The translations under genes were made by a program, and so were the position numbers. A DNA stretch of 64,000 nucleotides from Hormiphora californensis (lineage: Eukaryota; Ctenophora; Tentaculata; Cydippida; Pleurobrachiidae): contig CM035362.1 in NCBI GenBank assembly GCA_020137815.1, positions 3,184,391 through 3,248,390 on the forward strand, written 5' to 3'. Shown in pieces: positions 34,625 to 45,944 of this stretch (positions are counted from its first letter, which is position 1; each line of letters opens with the position of its first letter). The notes beneath the pieces were generated by a model. That model had not been told where the DNA came from and did no database searches. It was given only the letters and a program-made list of their open reading frames with translations.

Positions 34625-34846
34625 CAGTGGTCATCCGACATAATTGCCATATCTCGACGTGAACTTCGACGTGGAATTCGACGAGGAATAGCAGGCGTTT
34701 GTAGTTATGAACGCCTGCTGTGCGCGGCACATTGGCACGTGCGGCATGGGCAGCAGGCGTTCATAACTACAAACGCCTGCTATTCCTCGTCGAATTCCAC
34801 GTCGAAGTTCACGTCGAGATATGGCAATTATGTCGGATGACCACTG
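34625..34846. mobile_element. foldback MITE-C, copy 1
   Basis: Nearly perfect inverted repeat with ends CAGTGGTCATCCGACATAAT and the complement. Each arm continues through GATATGGCAATT..ACGTCGAGAT to GCAGGCGTTCATAACTAC. It sits about 50 bp upstream of the receptor 2 start codon. Confidence 0.85.
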
Positions 34847-34860
34847 TCATAATGTGATCC

Positions 34861-34993
34861 AAAACTCTTTTATTAAACTACTAAACTCGTATATTAAACT
34901 ATTAAACTCTTATATTAAACTAATAAACTCTGATATTAAACTAATAAACTCTGATATTAAACTAATAAACTCTGGTATTAAACTATTAATCGG
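34861..34993. repeat. 20-bp tandem repeat, about seven copies
   Basis: Units of AACTCTGATATTAAACTAAT with small changes. Confidence 0.93.
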
Positions 34994-35340
34994 AAAAACT
35001 CACATCGCTGTTGTAGAATGTGAACCGAGCAACTAATATTTCTTCTACTGTGAAATTTACACTTCTACAATGGCTTCCAAAAAACACGGACATGATCCCA
35101 CGCTCTAAAATATAGGGGAAATAAATTAGGGTTAGAATTAATTGAACACATAATAGGGGGAAATAAATTAGGGTTAGAATTAATATCGTGACGTTAGCTT
35201 TATGCTATTTTAATAAAATTAGCACAGTATAAGTTGACAAATGGTTTTCATGATCATGTCTGTCAGATACACAGGCAGCTGCAAATCGCACGTTTCTGGA
35301 GCTGCTGTGCTGGAAGTCCATTCTAGTAGAGTTACCCTAA

Positions 35341-35570
35341 GGCAGCGGATTACGGGGGCCCGGATGAGACGCCCGTACCAGTCGCCCGTACCAGTCGCCC
35401 GTACATTTGCTTTGCGCATTACATTTCACCAAACTTTCACCACAACAAAACACATGCACGTAACACGCATGTACCTTATTTGTGGTGAAAGTGCGATGAA
35501 ACGTAATGCGCAAAGCAAATGTACGGGCGACTGGTACGGGCGATCTATTCGAGCCCCCGTAATCCCCCTG
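35341..35570. mobile_element. MITE-B copy (GGATTACGGGGGC ends)
   Basis: Left GGCAGCGGATTACGGGGGCC and right GCCCCCGTAATCCCC. Inner arms match each other (TTTGCTTTGCGCATTACATT with its complement). It abuts MITE-C copy 2. Confidence 0.8.
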
Positions 35571-35576
35571 TAATTA

Positions 35577-36299
35577 CAGTGGTCATCCGACATAATTGTC
35601 ACAGCTCGACGAGAAATCCGACGAGAAATCCGACGTAGAATGCGCTGCACATTCGTAGTGAGAGAGACGTAAAGACTAAAGGGGGAGACACACTGAGGTT
35701 GGTCGCGCGTGTTCAACTCTCAACCTCGCGACACACACTGAAGTTCGAAGTTCGAAGTTTCGCGGAAAAGTTCAAAGTTTCGCGAAAACCCATTTTCGGC
35801 TGAGAAATTATTTGTAAGATGCTATTTTATTTACTGGTACATCTCTCGAGGTGTCCTTTATCAATACCGGGTCAATTTCACCGTTTTTAAAATTTTTGGT
35901 GAATTGGGACAACTGGGACCGGATTAGCCAAAAATTTCAAAAACGGTGAAATTGACTCAGTATGGATAAAGGACACCTTTAGAGATGTACCAGTAAATAA
36001 GTTAGCCTCTTACAAATGATTTCTCAGCCGAAAATGGGGTTTCGCGAAACTTCGAACTTCGAACTTCAGTGTGTGTCGCGAGGTTGAGATTTGAACGAGC
36101 GCGCCTAACTTCAGTGTGTCTCCCGCCTAACGAGAGAGAGGAATTGAAGCGCGACATCATTTGCTTAGTGCTGCGCGTCTCTCAATTTCAACAAGCGTTC
36201 ATAAATGAACGCCTGCTAATTTGAAGAACCAACCAAACTTTTCACGTCGGATTTCTCGTCGGATTTCTCGTCGAGCTGTGACAATTATGTCGGTTACCC
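35577..36299. mobile_element. foldback MITE-C, copy 2, with nested arms
   Basis: The left end CAGTGGTCATCCGACATAAT is intact; the right end degenerates after CAATTATGTCGG. Arms include GACGAGAAATCCGACGAGAA, and an inner inverted pair holds TTCGCGAAA and CTGAGAAAT segments around 35760-36060. Confidence 0.75.
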
Positions 36300-36419
36300 A
36301 TACTCTCAAGACAACTTAAACTGTTGAGCCTAATGACAAAGCTGACGTAGGAAAAAAATTGCGACACGAAGACATTTTAAACACCCCAATCTAAGGCCAG
36401 AGTGCAAGAGAGAAACGAG

Positions 36420-36425
<6 letters not shown>

Positions 36426-36496
<71 letters not shown>
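36426..36496. repeat. (CT)n microsatellite
   Basis: About 70 bp of pure CT. Confidence 0.98.
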
Positions 36497-36498
<2 letters not shown>

Positions 36499-37509
36499 AT
36501 TTTGCTCAACAAGTGTTAGATGCATGTCTCAAAACCGCACCATCTGTTCAGTACTGCACATATGTAGCGGGATTGAAGGAAAGGAGAGGGGAAGGAAGGG
36601 AGAGGGGAAGGAAGGAAAGGTGGAAGGACTTTAATTGGCGACAAAAACACATCAAATACATGTAACCAGCCGGGTCTCATATGATTATGAAGTTAGTATA
36701 AGGGACGGTATGAAACATGTATAAAGTAACGTGTAACATGTTTAGATGGACTAGGAATTCAAAATGTTATGATTTTACAAAGGAGAGGAACTCTGGCAGC
36801 TCATGAATCAATGATTCCTATAAGGAAGAGTTTTTATCCTAAGAAACCACAAGATCAGATTCTTCATGATCTTGTGGTTTCTTGGGACAAAAACTCCTCC
36901 TTAGGATACTACACGACTTCATCTTTGTGTACAATACAATTAGTACACAGTAGCTTCGGCGAGGAGAGTATTTTGTGAGAAAACTAATAACCTTTTCTTG
37001 ACGCATTTGTGTGAACCCTCATTATGAAATGCACATCATAACATTAAACAGATCTCTGGCAGCTGGTTGCTCACGAGTCACGTGCGATGTTTTAAAGCGT
37101 CTCGTGTGACTAGTACTTAAGTAAGTAAGTGATTAGTATCTAACCGATCATAACCTCACCGCTCAAGGCTGGATGCATGCGTGATGTCTCGAGTCGCTTG
37201 CCGACTAGCGCGTTTCTGTAAGTTAGGAGTAACTATAACAACGAACAAGGTTCTTATAAGTGACGGCAGGTAAAGAGGCATATTCAGTCATGGGTCAAAG
37301 CGTCCTTTCCAGTTCCTGATCATGTTATAACACATGCAGAGTGTATTTTGTAGAGTGTTCACGTGTCATGGATTTGGTCAAAGTTCAGTGCTTATAATAT
37401 AATAGAATCAAAGTGCATCTCCAAAATGTGACGCCGCCTGGCAGGTATCACACTGACCCTTTGGGGGAGACACACCGCAGTTGAGATCACACATTGAGCT
37501 CTCTTCAAC
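36497..37509. other. intergenic with one long hairpin
   Basis: An imperfect hairpin with arms of about 37 bases lies at 36821-36905 (AAGAAACCACAAGATCA with its complement). Nothing else is supported. Confidence 0.55.
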
Positions 37510-37582
37510 ATGGCACAAACCCTTTCTCGTGCGCTCGGAGCGAAGAGAGCTGTGGCCAGGCATTGTGCTCACAGAAATGATG
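37510..37582 (+). CDS. possible first coding exon with mitochondrial-type leader
   Basis: ATG in good context (CAACATGGC) opens MAQTLSRALGAKRAVARH and ends at GATG-GTAAAT, a plausible phase 1 donor. The Arg/Ala-rich, acid-poor start resembles a mitochondrial import peptide. I could not find the next exon. A distant fragment at 38058 (CGGTSELQIIKRI) loosely resembles the end of acyl-CoA dehydrogenases, but the link is speculative. Confidence 0.22.
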
Positions 37583-38695
37583 GTAAATCAAGGTATCATG
37601 TGAGTGTCGGTAGATGGAACAGTTGACAATTTGAAGCAGTAATTCCTGCCGAAAGGCTACAGTAAACGGTCAAATTACGAAACAGGTATCGATCACACCG
37701 GGACCCACCACACATTGAGTAAGGGACGTGGAACTCAACAAAATAGAGTGTCCCTTACTTAACAACTGCAGGCTCTGCACCACAAGTCAGCCCATAATAG
37801 ATCGATTAGAGCATTGCGGTTGACCCTGTTCTAATTATTACCAGAAAGACAATAACTTTACAGTTAAATTATATAGTGTGTGTGCAATATATGAACATAT
37901 CAAGTGATATATATTGCCTTTGTGATGTCATACATTCAAATCACGTGACTTCTTGGGGACGCTTTCAGAGAATAATAAGGCCTGACCCTATATTCTCATT
38001 TCTTCAAGCGCGAGAACCGCGGTGATCAGAGCATTGTCCTGACAGTGAGGACGAAACATGTGTGGTGGCACCTCGGAGCTGCAGATCATCAAACGTATTC
38101 CCTCAAAGTTTCAGTTAAGTATATGCAGGTTATATGATGTTATTCTCGAGAATAATACTGACTCTTGAGGCTAATAACCGAGTTGGATCTCGGTGCTATT
38201 ATTGGTCTCAATTCTCAGTCACACTGACGACGCTCAAAATGAATTATGTATCAAGATAGAGAGGTCAGTATGTGTTATTGAAATATAAAGATGGTAAGAA
38301 ATCAGGCGACTACAAGTACCAAATGAATTTACAAGAAACATATATTGTGCACAGAGATATTCCTTGGCCTTTCACAATTTATACAGTGTGTATAATATTT
38401 CACAACACAACCAAGTCTGAAGATCTTTATGCGATCTAAAATTGAGCTTTCTGTGCCATATGCTGTAGAGTTGACACGACACTGTGAGAAAAGAGGGAGA
38501 TGAAGAAGGAAATATAGAACTCATTAGTTGAAATCCTATTGAGTGGAGGTGAATTCTCTCTAGATTACAAGGGAATTTGTCGTTAGTTTTGCACTACTTC
38601 ACAGGCACTTATCTCTCTCTCTTCATAGAACTCTAGGGCACAGAGGTGGTAAATCGAATGCGATTGATATGTATCTGGCAAAATTAAGCCAACAG
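37583..38695. other. intergenic with one dispersed-repeat copy
   Basis: A copy of the GTCAGAGCATTGGCCTGAC element spans roughly 37981-38046. No gene could be completed. Confidence 0.45.
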
Positions 38696-38699
38696 CTGC

Positions 38700-38850
38700 A
38701 GGGGCCGTATTCGCGAAGCAAGGGTGACTGGGAATTAGGAACCGACCATAACAAGTAAACAGCCAATCAGAACTCGTTATTTAGGTCACGTGACTGGTTA
38801 TCAGCCAATCAGGGGCCGTATTCCCGAAGGGTGACTGGGAATTATAGGAT
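38700..38850 (-). mobile_element. truncated MITE-A between direct repeats
   Basis: A partial reverse MITE-A at about 38738-38815 is flanked by two copies of GGGGCCGTATTC(G/C)CGAAG with GGTGACTGGGAATTA. Confidence 0.7.
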
Positions 38851-40764
38851 CACTATTGTAGAAGACAATGATATATCGATTATAGAAGATCTGCACCAGA
38901 TAGCTATCTGGCACGTGATTCCGATTAACCCGGGGCCGGTGCAGATCTCGATCAACAAACACACCTGCTGTTTTTTGCGTTATCATAATTTTAGGAAAAG
39001 TATAAACGACAATATCAGACATAGACTATGCGAGCTGAGAACTCTATGAAAAAAAAAAGAATAAAGTTTATTTGGAGCAGATGTAAAATAGTGATAAGCC
39101 GTGAGTAAAGATCTAATTGTGCAGGAATTGGTGCTATATAACTGGGGTTATATAACTGGTTTGTTTTCTGTTCATATCCAACGCGACGGTAGAAACTAAA
39201 ACGGTTTATAATACTGAACTTGAAGGCCTCGATATTTGCTACAGACTCAGTACAACATTGTGCAAATTTCAAAGAGCCTCTCGTCTAATTGCGGGAAATG
39301 AACTCTGGTAGTTGCACCTGGTGATCTCGTTGCATCTTTTCCAACTATAGATCTGCAGATCTCACAACAAATAATTCTCATGGGAAATTCTATCATGAGA
39401 TATGTATCATAAAATATAAAATCATGGGCAGGATATTCGTCACACCTGTCAGAGCATTGTCCTGACAGCGTCACACTGCAAATGAACATTGCGAAATATG
39501 CCCCCTTATGAATAAAAATGAATGCATTCTGTACAAGGATCCAACATACTTATGGAGAACGATCTCAATTAAGAAATTTCCGAATACTATAGTATCCTTG
39601 AGAACTTCCAAGTTCTACTTGGATAGGCCGCCAAACATCACCTTAAACGCTCCAAGGAGTTATGACTCCTTGGAGCGTTTGAGGCGATATTTTTTGCATC
39701 TAATGCATCTATAGTCCAAATCGCAGCACTAACAAACAAGGACATCTCTAGGACATTATCGAATACTATAGAGTGTTGTATGAAGAAGAGAATATAACTG
39801 TCTGGGCTGTGACACATGCCACCTAGTCGGATAAATATCACTGATTTATTAGGGGATCCACCCCTCCTACGCATTAACGTCATTCTGCCAAGAGTCGTGA
39901 CTCAAGAATAGAATCAAATCTATGAACTTCATTTTAGTCGAAAGGGCTTTGAATCTATCATAATAAATGTAAAATATATTCCACCGGATGGAAAGGACAA
40001 AAAAGTAAGTATTTTGTGACTGTGCAACAAGCTCCCTCATGCTAGCTTTGGTGAGACATCCCTGACACATTCTAATGTAATGAGAGGGTGGCCATCCGTA
40101 GCTTAAATTGGGGCAATAACTCTCCCCAGCTCTCTACCATCCTCCTACAGCTCTTGAATGAATATGGTAACTCTCCTTCTCTCTCTCTCCTCTTTTTCTT
40201 TGCCTCTCATGTTCGGTTCTCTCCCTTCCCTCTGAGTTAACGAATTCTCTGATTCAATTAAGAAAAGTATAGGCTAGAGGGAACAGGGGGACAGCTATAA
40301 CAGCATGATTTATTTAAACAACAGAACCCTCATTGAGACAACAAAACTATATGCTTGGTAAGAAACAGAAAGTGAAACAACCTGATGTTACAGGTATGAA
40401 TTACTGAAAACTGAGTTTCAGTCACGGCTGCTTCCCCCATTGTCTCCAAAAAACGCGACACTGAAACCATATAATGCTTTAAGACGTGAAGTTGAAATAA
40501 CTTTAAACTTTTCAAGAAAATAAAGTTTTTCATGCGTTTTCTGCAAGAAAGTATGTTATAGATGGAATTGTAACAATAGAATTTCTATTAGAGATCAGAC
40601 AGTGATATAAAACATTGCAGGTGTTATAGAAGCAAAGTTAAAACACCACATCAACACAGACTGGATTGCACTTGCAGTGGGTTGTGAACATTTTGTCATG
40701 AGTAACAAGGCTGCTTGCAGTAGGAAGAATTAGGTATCGTTTAAATACTGTACCAGAAGCTGAA
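38851..40764. other. intergenic with two hairpins
   Basis: A strong hairpin (arms AAACGCTCCAAGGAGT) lies at 39641-39685. A collapsed dispersed repeat (CTGTCAGAGCATTGTCCTGA) lies at 39447-39469. Short frames are not convincing. Confidence 0.5.
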
Positions 40765-41147
40765 GGGCCCCCGTAATCCGCTGCCTTAGGCAGCGGATTA
40801 CGGGGGCCCGGATGAGATGCCCATACCAGACGCCCGTACCAGCAGCCCGTACATCTGATTTGCGCAATAATGAAAGGTCACGTGATAAGACCTAGTGCAC
40901 AGGGATAGCCTGTGACTGCGCACATGTGATAGATAACAGCCAATCAGAATGCAGCTAGTGAGTGAGAGAGAGCAAGATAGTAACACGCGGCGCATTGGCA
41001 CGTGCATCTTGGGCGCTGGCAGGATTTTACATGCTGTAACATATTACAGCCAATCAGAATGCAGCTAGTGAGTGAGAGAGAGCAAGAGAGTACGGGCTGC
41101 TGGTACGGGCGGTTGGTCCGGGATATTTTTCTGCCCCCGTAATCCCC
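40765..41147. mobile_element. MITE-B copy with head-to-head left end
   Basis: Begins with a perfect back-to-back pair of termini (GGCCCCCGTAATCCGCTGCC, TTA, then the reverse). It ends GCCCCCGTAATCCCC. Internally, TTACAGCCAATCAGAATGCA and the following 30 bp occur twice. Confidence 0.75.
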
Positions 41148-41540
41148 TGACTAAGTATATAATTCACCTTTAATTTGATCTCCCATTCTATTGTCTGGTA
41201 TCATATGATGTATGTGGTTGATTGGACCACAAAGACCTGTGAATTAGTTATTGATTAGAAAGATATCATCAAAATGTTCTGAATATGGAGGACCCGATAG
41301 TGATTTAACTTTCGTTCCATTCAACCAAGATCTTGATTGTATCATAATTGAACCACAAAGGTCGGGAAAATAGCTAAAATATGGAAAAAGTAAAACGAGT
41401 TTCGTTTTGAGGTAACGCTGGTTCAGCACGAAAATGTGAAAAGAAAAACTTCTTTACATGAATAATAGATAACGATAGATATCTGGGACACTCTACAGTC
41501 TACTCTTTGCCACACAACAATGGATTGAACCAAAACATCT
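41148..41540. other. intergenic, no gene seen
   Basis: AT-rich; nothing supported. Confidence 0.5.
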
Positions 41541-41764
41541 AAGGCAGCGTATTACGGGGTCCCATCTGTAAGAACAGGAGTTATAAGCCAAAAAAGTGAA
41601 AAATCGATTGTTACAAGCTTCAAATTGCGTGTTTTTTTTGTAAACACACACACACACACACACTCGGTGTGATTTTTTGTGCGTGCCACACGCAAAAGTA
41701 CAAAATTTCATAAATCGGTATATGCACAAACGGATCTTTCGGGCTCGTAATTCCCCCTTGTAAC
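41541..41764. mobile_element. diverged MITE-B copy
   Basis: Left AAGGCAGCGTATTACGGGG and right GGGCTCGTAATTCCCCC, with an AC microsatellite inside. Confidence 0.6.
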
Positions 41765-42425
41765 AGTAGTGCTTAGTCATGTTGGCCACACGCACACTGC
41801 ACAGCGCCCCCCATGCGTCGTTCCCAGCGTCTAAAACTAACAATGTGTGCTTTCTCCGCGTTTTGGACGAGCTGGTCGAACCACGCGGGGTACGGGGGCG
41901 TTGTGTGCGTGGCGAGTATGACGGTGCACAGCTGTTGTGCATATATGCAGTTGCACCTTGTTGAGTCAAGGATCATAACTTTACGTAACAAGCTGGGACC
42001 GCAATACACCTTTTGGTCACGCTTGGATGTATACCAAGTATATATCTTGAAACTTCTAAAGAACTGAATTTATTAAAAGCGTTAGAAGGGCGTGTAATAA
42101 TACTTCAGCGGTGTTCTAGGCAAATTAAGCAAAATGAACAATTACAGCCGTATATTATTGTCTATGACATTGATAATTTGAAACATAGCATTGTTGTCAA
42201 TGTTTACAGCTATATGTATGCACAGAATAAACTAAAGTTCATTGTTCGATTTCTACAAGCGTCTTAATGAACTCTCTGACTTCAGTGCAGTCAATAAATA
42301 AGTTAGACTTAGATGGCTCGAGTTATCGGCTGATGTTCTTATCAGATTAGTCATATAATATCATCGAGTCTATCAGCTGATGTATCACGATGTTCTTGTC
42401 TATACGAGGATCTTCAGAAAACTCT
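41765..42425. other. intergenic, no gene seen
   Basis: Overlapping frames on both strands at 41773-42067 lack motifs and are not called. Confidence 0.45.
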
Positions 42426-45400
42426 TCAGAAGGTTGGGATACTGATGAGAGGGGCGCTGATCTGGGATTTCACTCGGAGTTTCTCTCGGAATTTCACCAT
42501 TTCGTTCAGTTTGTCCGTCAACAGCTTGTTCCTCCCAAAGTAGACGAGGGGATTGAGGGCACTGAGGGACAGAGTTAGTAGACGAGAGGAGGGGATTGAG
42601 GGCACTGACAAGGGAGGGAGGGGATTGAGGGCACTGGTAATGGAGGGGATTGAGGGCACTGATAATAGAGGGACAGAGTTAGATAAACTCAAATTAGGGA
42701 GGCCCTTCGGTGCAGATTCCATTCTTTTTCGAATATGATATAAGAATGAATAGTTGGATATCAGATATATTGAAAACACTTAAATTCTGAAGATGTAAGT
42801 TGTATTTTAAACTTTTGAAATTGATGAATACCTGCTGACAGTGGTCATAAGGGTAAGGTAGAGGAAGAAGTAATGCTTGAATCCACCGCTCATCTTACCC
42901 ATCAAAGAGCTGAAAATACATTACTGGATAATTAATATGTGAAAAGTATAATGAAGCATTGACTGCATTGATAAAGGATTTATACCCATCTTTTGTTTAA
43001 AATTGAAGCCGGATACGAAAATAATTGACCAAAATGAGTTCTAACTAACAGGAATCGTTTAGTTCAAACCCTCGTTATTTTGAGACAGGGTCGAACAAGG
43101 CAAACTTCCAGGTAGGGAATAGGGTCACTGCTCTGACAGGTCCTACGTGTACTTACAGGTATGGGATGGCGGATGTGTACTCAAATAGAGTTTCAGTGGT
43201 GAGAACCCACCAAGGCAAATAGCACACCACATAACTGCAACAATGAGTATATTGGGTTAGAGAAACTTATCAAGTTACAAATATATAATTGAAACGAATT
43301 TGTGGGTTTTGGAATTTACTGTAACTAAATCACGATATCATCGGCGATAATACCAATAGCCATAGTTATGAGGAAACTGATGTAGGATTGGTGAGCCTTA
43401 CAGAAGAACGAGATATGTGATTGTGATAGCTGCTTGTATTTGAGGGTCCACTTTCGGCTTTTTATCCGCCCCTTTCTTCTTTATCAAAGCACCTGAAACA
43501 TAAACATTGGATTATGGCCTATGTTTCCTAAACTTGCAAGCAAAAGCGATAATAATTTCCATCAAAAACAGCAAACATCTTCTGCTATAAGTTCCAATTA
43601 CCTCGCTGTTTTTGTTCCTCTTCTTTCTCTTACCTCGCTGTTTTTGTTCCTCCTCCTTCTCTTACCTCGCTGTTTTTGTTCCTCCTCCTTCTCTTACCTC
43701 GCTGTTTTTGTTCCTCTTCTTTCTCCTTGACCCTGTTCACCAGCCTCACAACCACAGCAGTACTAAAGGCCACCATGATGAGTCCCGGTGCTAGCACCAT
43801 CAGCTCCACCAGGAAGAAGTAGGCAGTTCCAATGCTCTCTGGGTTGGAAATCTACCAGGGGGGCGGTGGGTTTAGATTAACATCCATACCCCGACTCACC
43901 TGTCAGAGCATTGGCCTGACCCTATTCTCATTTCTCTCAAATGCGCACGAGAACTGTGGTCAGAGCATTGGCCTGACAGCGACTCACCGCTCCCTGATTT
44001 ACCGGTCCCGGATTTACATATTGTATATGTGTTTAGGAATGAGTTTGGAAATTGAGGTATTTAATCGAAAGAACTGTTAGGAAGAAATAATAGCCTAATG
44101 TTTTTATCGACGTTCGACTATCAATGTGTCAGCAATATTATACCTTGTTGCCCCTCTCACACCGCCTCTCTCCAGTGGTAAGGAGAGTCCCCTCTTCACA
44201 CTCCGGTGCAACCAAGGACTCGATGCTGTAGTGGCAGGCAGAAAAGTCTTTGTCGAGGGTGTAGATAGGTCCTGAAAAGTCAATACATGGATCATATTAA
44301 TAGGGGAGGATACTGGTCAGACTCTTTTTTTCACAAAATTTCAGATAAAGAGGGCCCTTCAACAATATGTTAATATCATATCTCCAAGATGAGTGGCACA
44401 TGCTGAATGAATGCACCCGCACCAAATCAGCTCGAGACCGCCTAACAGATCAAGACAGAACCTCCTTTCGTGGTCATGTCTTCCCCTCACATATCAATCA
44501 TCATCTCTCTCACCTAATTCACACCATCATCAACCCATAATACACACACTACCACCGCCCACCATACCTCTCCTCTCAACCCCCTGAACCCTCTCTCTAC
44601 CCCTCCTACTCCAACTTTTTTACCTATAGTTATATGACAATAATATTATTGTTAAGTACTTTTTAATTTGAATCTCTCTTGAATCTCTATTGAGAGAAAT
44701 TCAGATGTCAACTAATTGGATCATTTCAACAGAAGAGGTTACTGTGGAAAGACTTTCTCTTCCATAATCCATATTATTAGGCCTTTATATCGTGGTCTTT
44801 GGACAATATCGAATACCATATTGAGTAGACGTGTATTTCTTTGTAAATTCATTCATCAAAATACCTTTCAACAATTTCACCCCTTAGTCAACAATATTAG
44901 ATTGAGTAGTGTGTACATTTGTCAACTTCATCAAAATACCTTTCAAGATGAATGGAAGAACGGAAACGAGGAGACTAAGAACATGGCACACTCCAACCGT
45001 AATCTGCATTCGTAGAGGAGTGACCTGAAATTTAAACAAATAAATTTAAATAAATATCATCTAAATCGATATGAAAATCGCTATTCATGATACCATCAAA
45101 TGTTGCTCTTATTGATCTGATTCAGGCTTATTGATCTGATTCAGAATAAATTATACCAATAAATAATTAATTAACTTTATCAACTTACAATAAGTTAATA
45201 TTATAACATAGGTAATTATTGTAACTTACAATAGATTTGTACTTGAATGGTATGAAGATGGCAATGAATCGATCCAGGGCTCCCACGGCAAGAAATAGGA
45301 GGATTGCCCTGGAAGCGTAGTTGAAGAAGAATCCAACTATATTACACATAACCTTCAATCCTTCATCTGTCTCTGAAAATGTTAATTAATTTTTTTTCTC

Positions 45401-45938
45401 TATTTCTCTATGTGTGGGACTATCCTCTATTGGAAGCGCCAATTCTCTAAATAAAACTTGATCAACATCCTTCATACCAATACGTGGTATGGAGGATAAA
45501 CCCGGGTTTATCCTCCCAGTAAATTGGGGGGGGGGGGGTTCCAGTAAATTGGGGTCCTACTGTACCTTGTTTGTAGATGCTGTCTTGTAGAACTCTATCA
45601 GAAAGTAAGATGGTAATTGAGAAAGGGAGAACGACATAAATCATGATATTATCACACAGGCACAGGTTGAAGAGCACCAATAGGTTATTGTTGGTGAGAA
45701 TTAGGTTCTTTTTCAGCTTCATAAAGACTGCCAGAGTCAGGCTGTTTGCTGCGGGTGGGAAGTTGAAGTAAGTCTTAATATCCCCTTGTGTATAATGCTT
45801 CATCATTGTCGTTTAAAAATTAGTAAATTACACTTTTCGTATTTATAACTGGAGAAAAACAATTAGGTATATATGTATTTAGAAAAACCTACCTACGAGT
45901 CCAGCCAAGAGAACCAGAATGAACGCCACACAAAAACC
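42426..45938 (-). CDS. class A-like G protein-coupled receptor, ten exons (receptor 3)
   Basis: Minus-strand exons 45938-45893, 45748-45566, 45372-45230, 45024-44940, 44271-44144, 43836-43698, 43492-43402, 43234-43157, 42909-42832 and 42561-42426 keep frame across nine GT-AG introns and encode 368 residues. TM1 ends AGLVAN. TM2 has LCD. TM3 carries DRF. The second outer loop has cysteines (SACHY, PECEE, RRCE). TM6 is VVCYLPWWV. TM7 gives ALNPLVYFG. The third inner loop is Lys/Glu-rich. The first exon found begins in TM1, in phase 0 after a good acceptor, so an upstream exon with the ATG is missing; 45950-46300 is disturbed sequence. The donor after exon 6 and the acceptor before exon 10 are both tandemly repeated. 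Confidence 0.85.
42546..42660 (-). repeat. tandem acceptor repeat, four copies
   Basis: On the minus strand the motif CAG-TGCCCTCAATCCCC occurs four times (exon-first bases 42658, 42633, 42604 and 42561), with pyrimidine-rich spacers of 25-43 bases. Only the most downstream acceptor reads on into NPLVY in frame. Confidence 0.9.
43601..43730 (-). repeat. 32-bp tandem donor repeat, four copies
   Basis: On the minus strand GAGGAACAAAAACAGCGAG followed by GTAAGAGAA (GTAATT in the last) recurs four times at 32-bp spacing, so four usable 5' splice sites follow one another after exon 6 of receptor 3. Confidence 0.9.
43906..43982. repeat. dispersed short element, best copy
   Basis: CTGTCAGAGCATTGGCCTGA at the left and GTCAGAGCATTGGCCTGACA at the right give terminal direct repeats around about 38 bp. 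It lies in an intron of receptor 3. Other copies lie near 3824, 37981 and 39447. Confidence 0.65.
44380..44545 (+). pseudogene. possible retroelement ORF end in intron 4 of receptor 3
   Basis: A frame reading MLNECTRTKSARDRL and ending at TAA (44539-44541) is followed by C-rich, noncoding sequence. The style resembles the C-terminus of a non-LTR retrotransposon polyprotein, but the piece is too short to be sure. The host intron is also the longest in the gene. Confidence 0.25.
45491..45565. repeat. 26-bp palindrome, poly-G and pogo-like end
   Basis: GGAGGATAAACCC and its exact reverse complement are joined without a spacer at 45491-45516. A G-run follows. CAGTAGGACCCCAATTTACT then reads on the minus strand just inside the intron after exon 2 of receptor 3, like a pogo-type terminus. 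Confidence 0.65.
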
Positions 45939-45944
45939 CTAGAG

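Noticed and set aside
34861-34993. CRISPR-like array
   Set aside because: The 20-bp units are contiguous without unique spacers, so this is an ordinary tandem repeat.
38058-38120. CGGTSELQIIKRI similar to acyl-CoA dehydrogenase ends
   Set aside because: Too short and the motif is loose; no other exon of such an enzyme is visible nearby.
41493-41969. 158-codon minus-strand frame
   Set aside because: Overlaps a MITE-B copy and an AC microsatellite; no motif.
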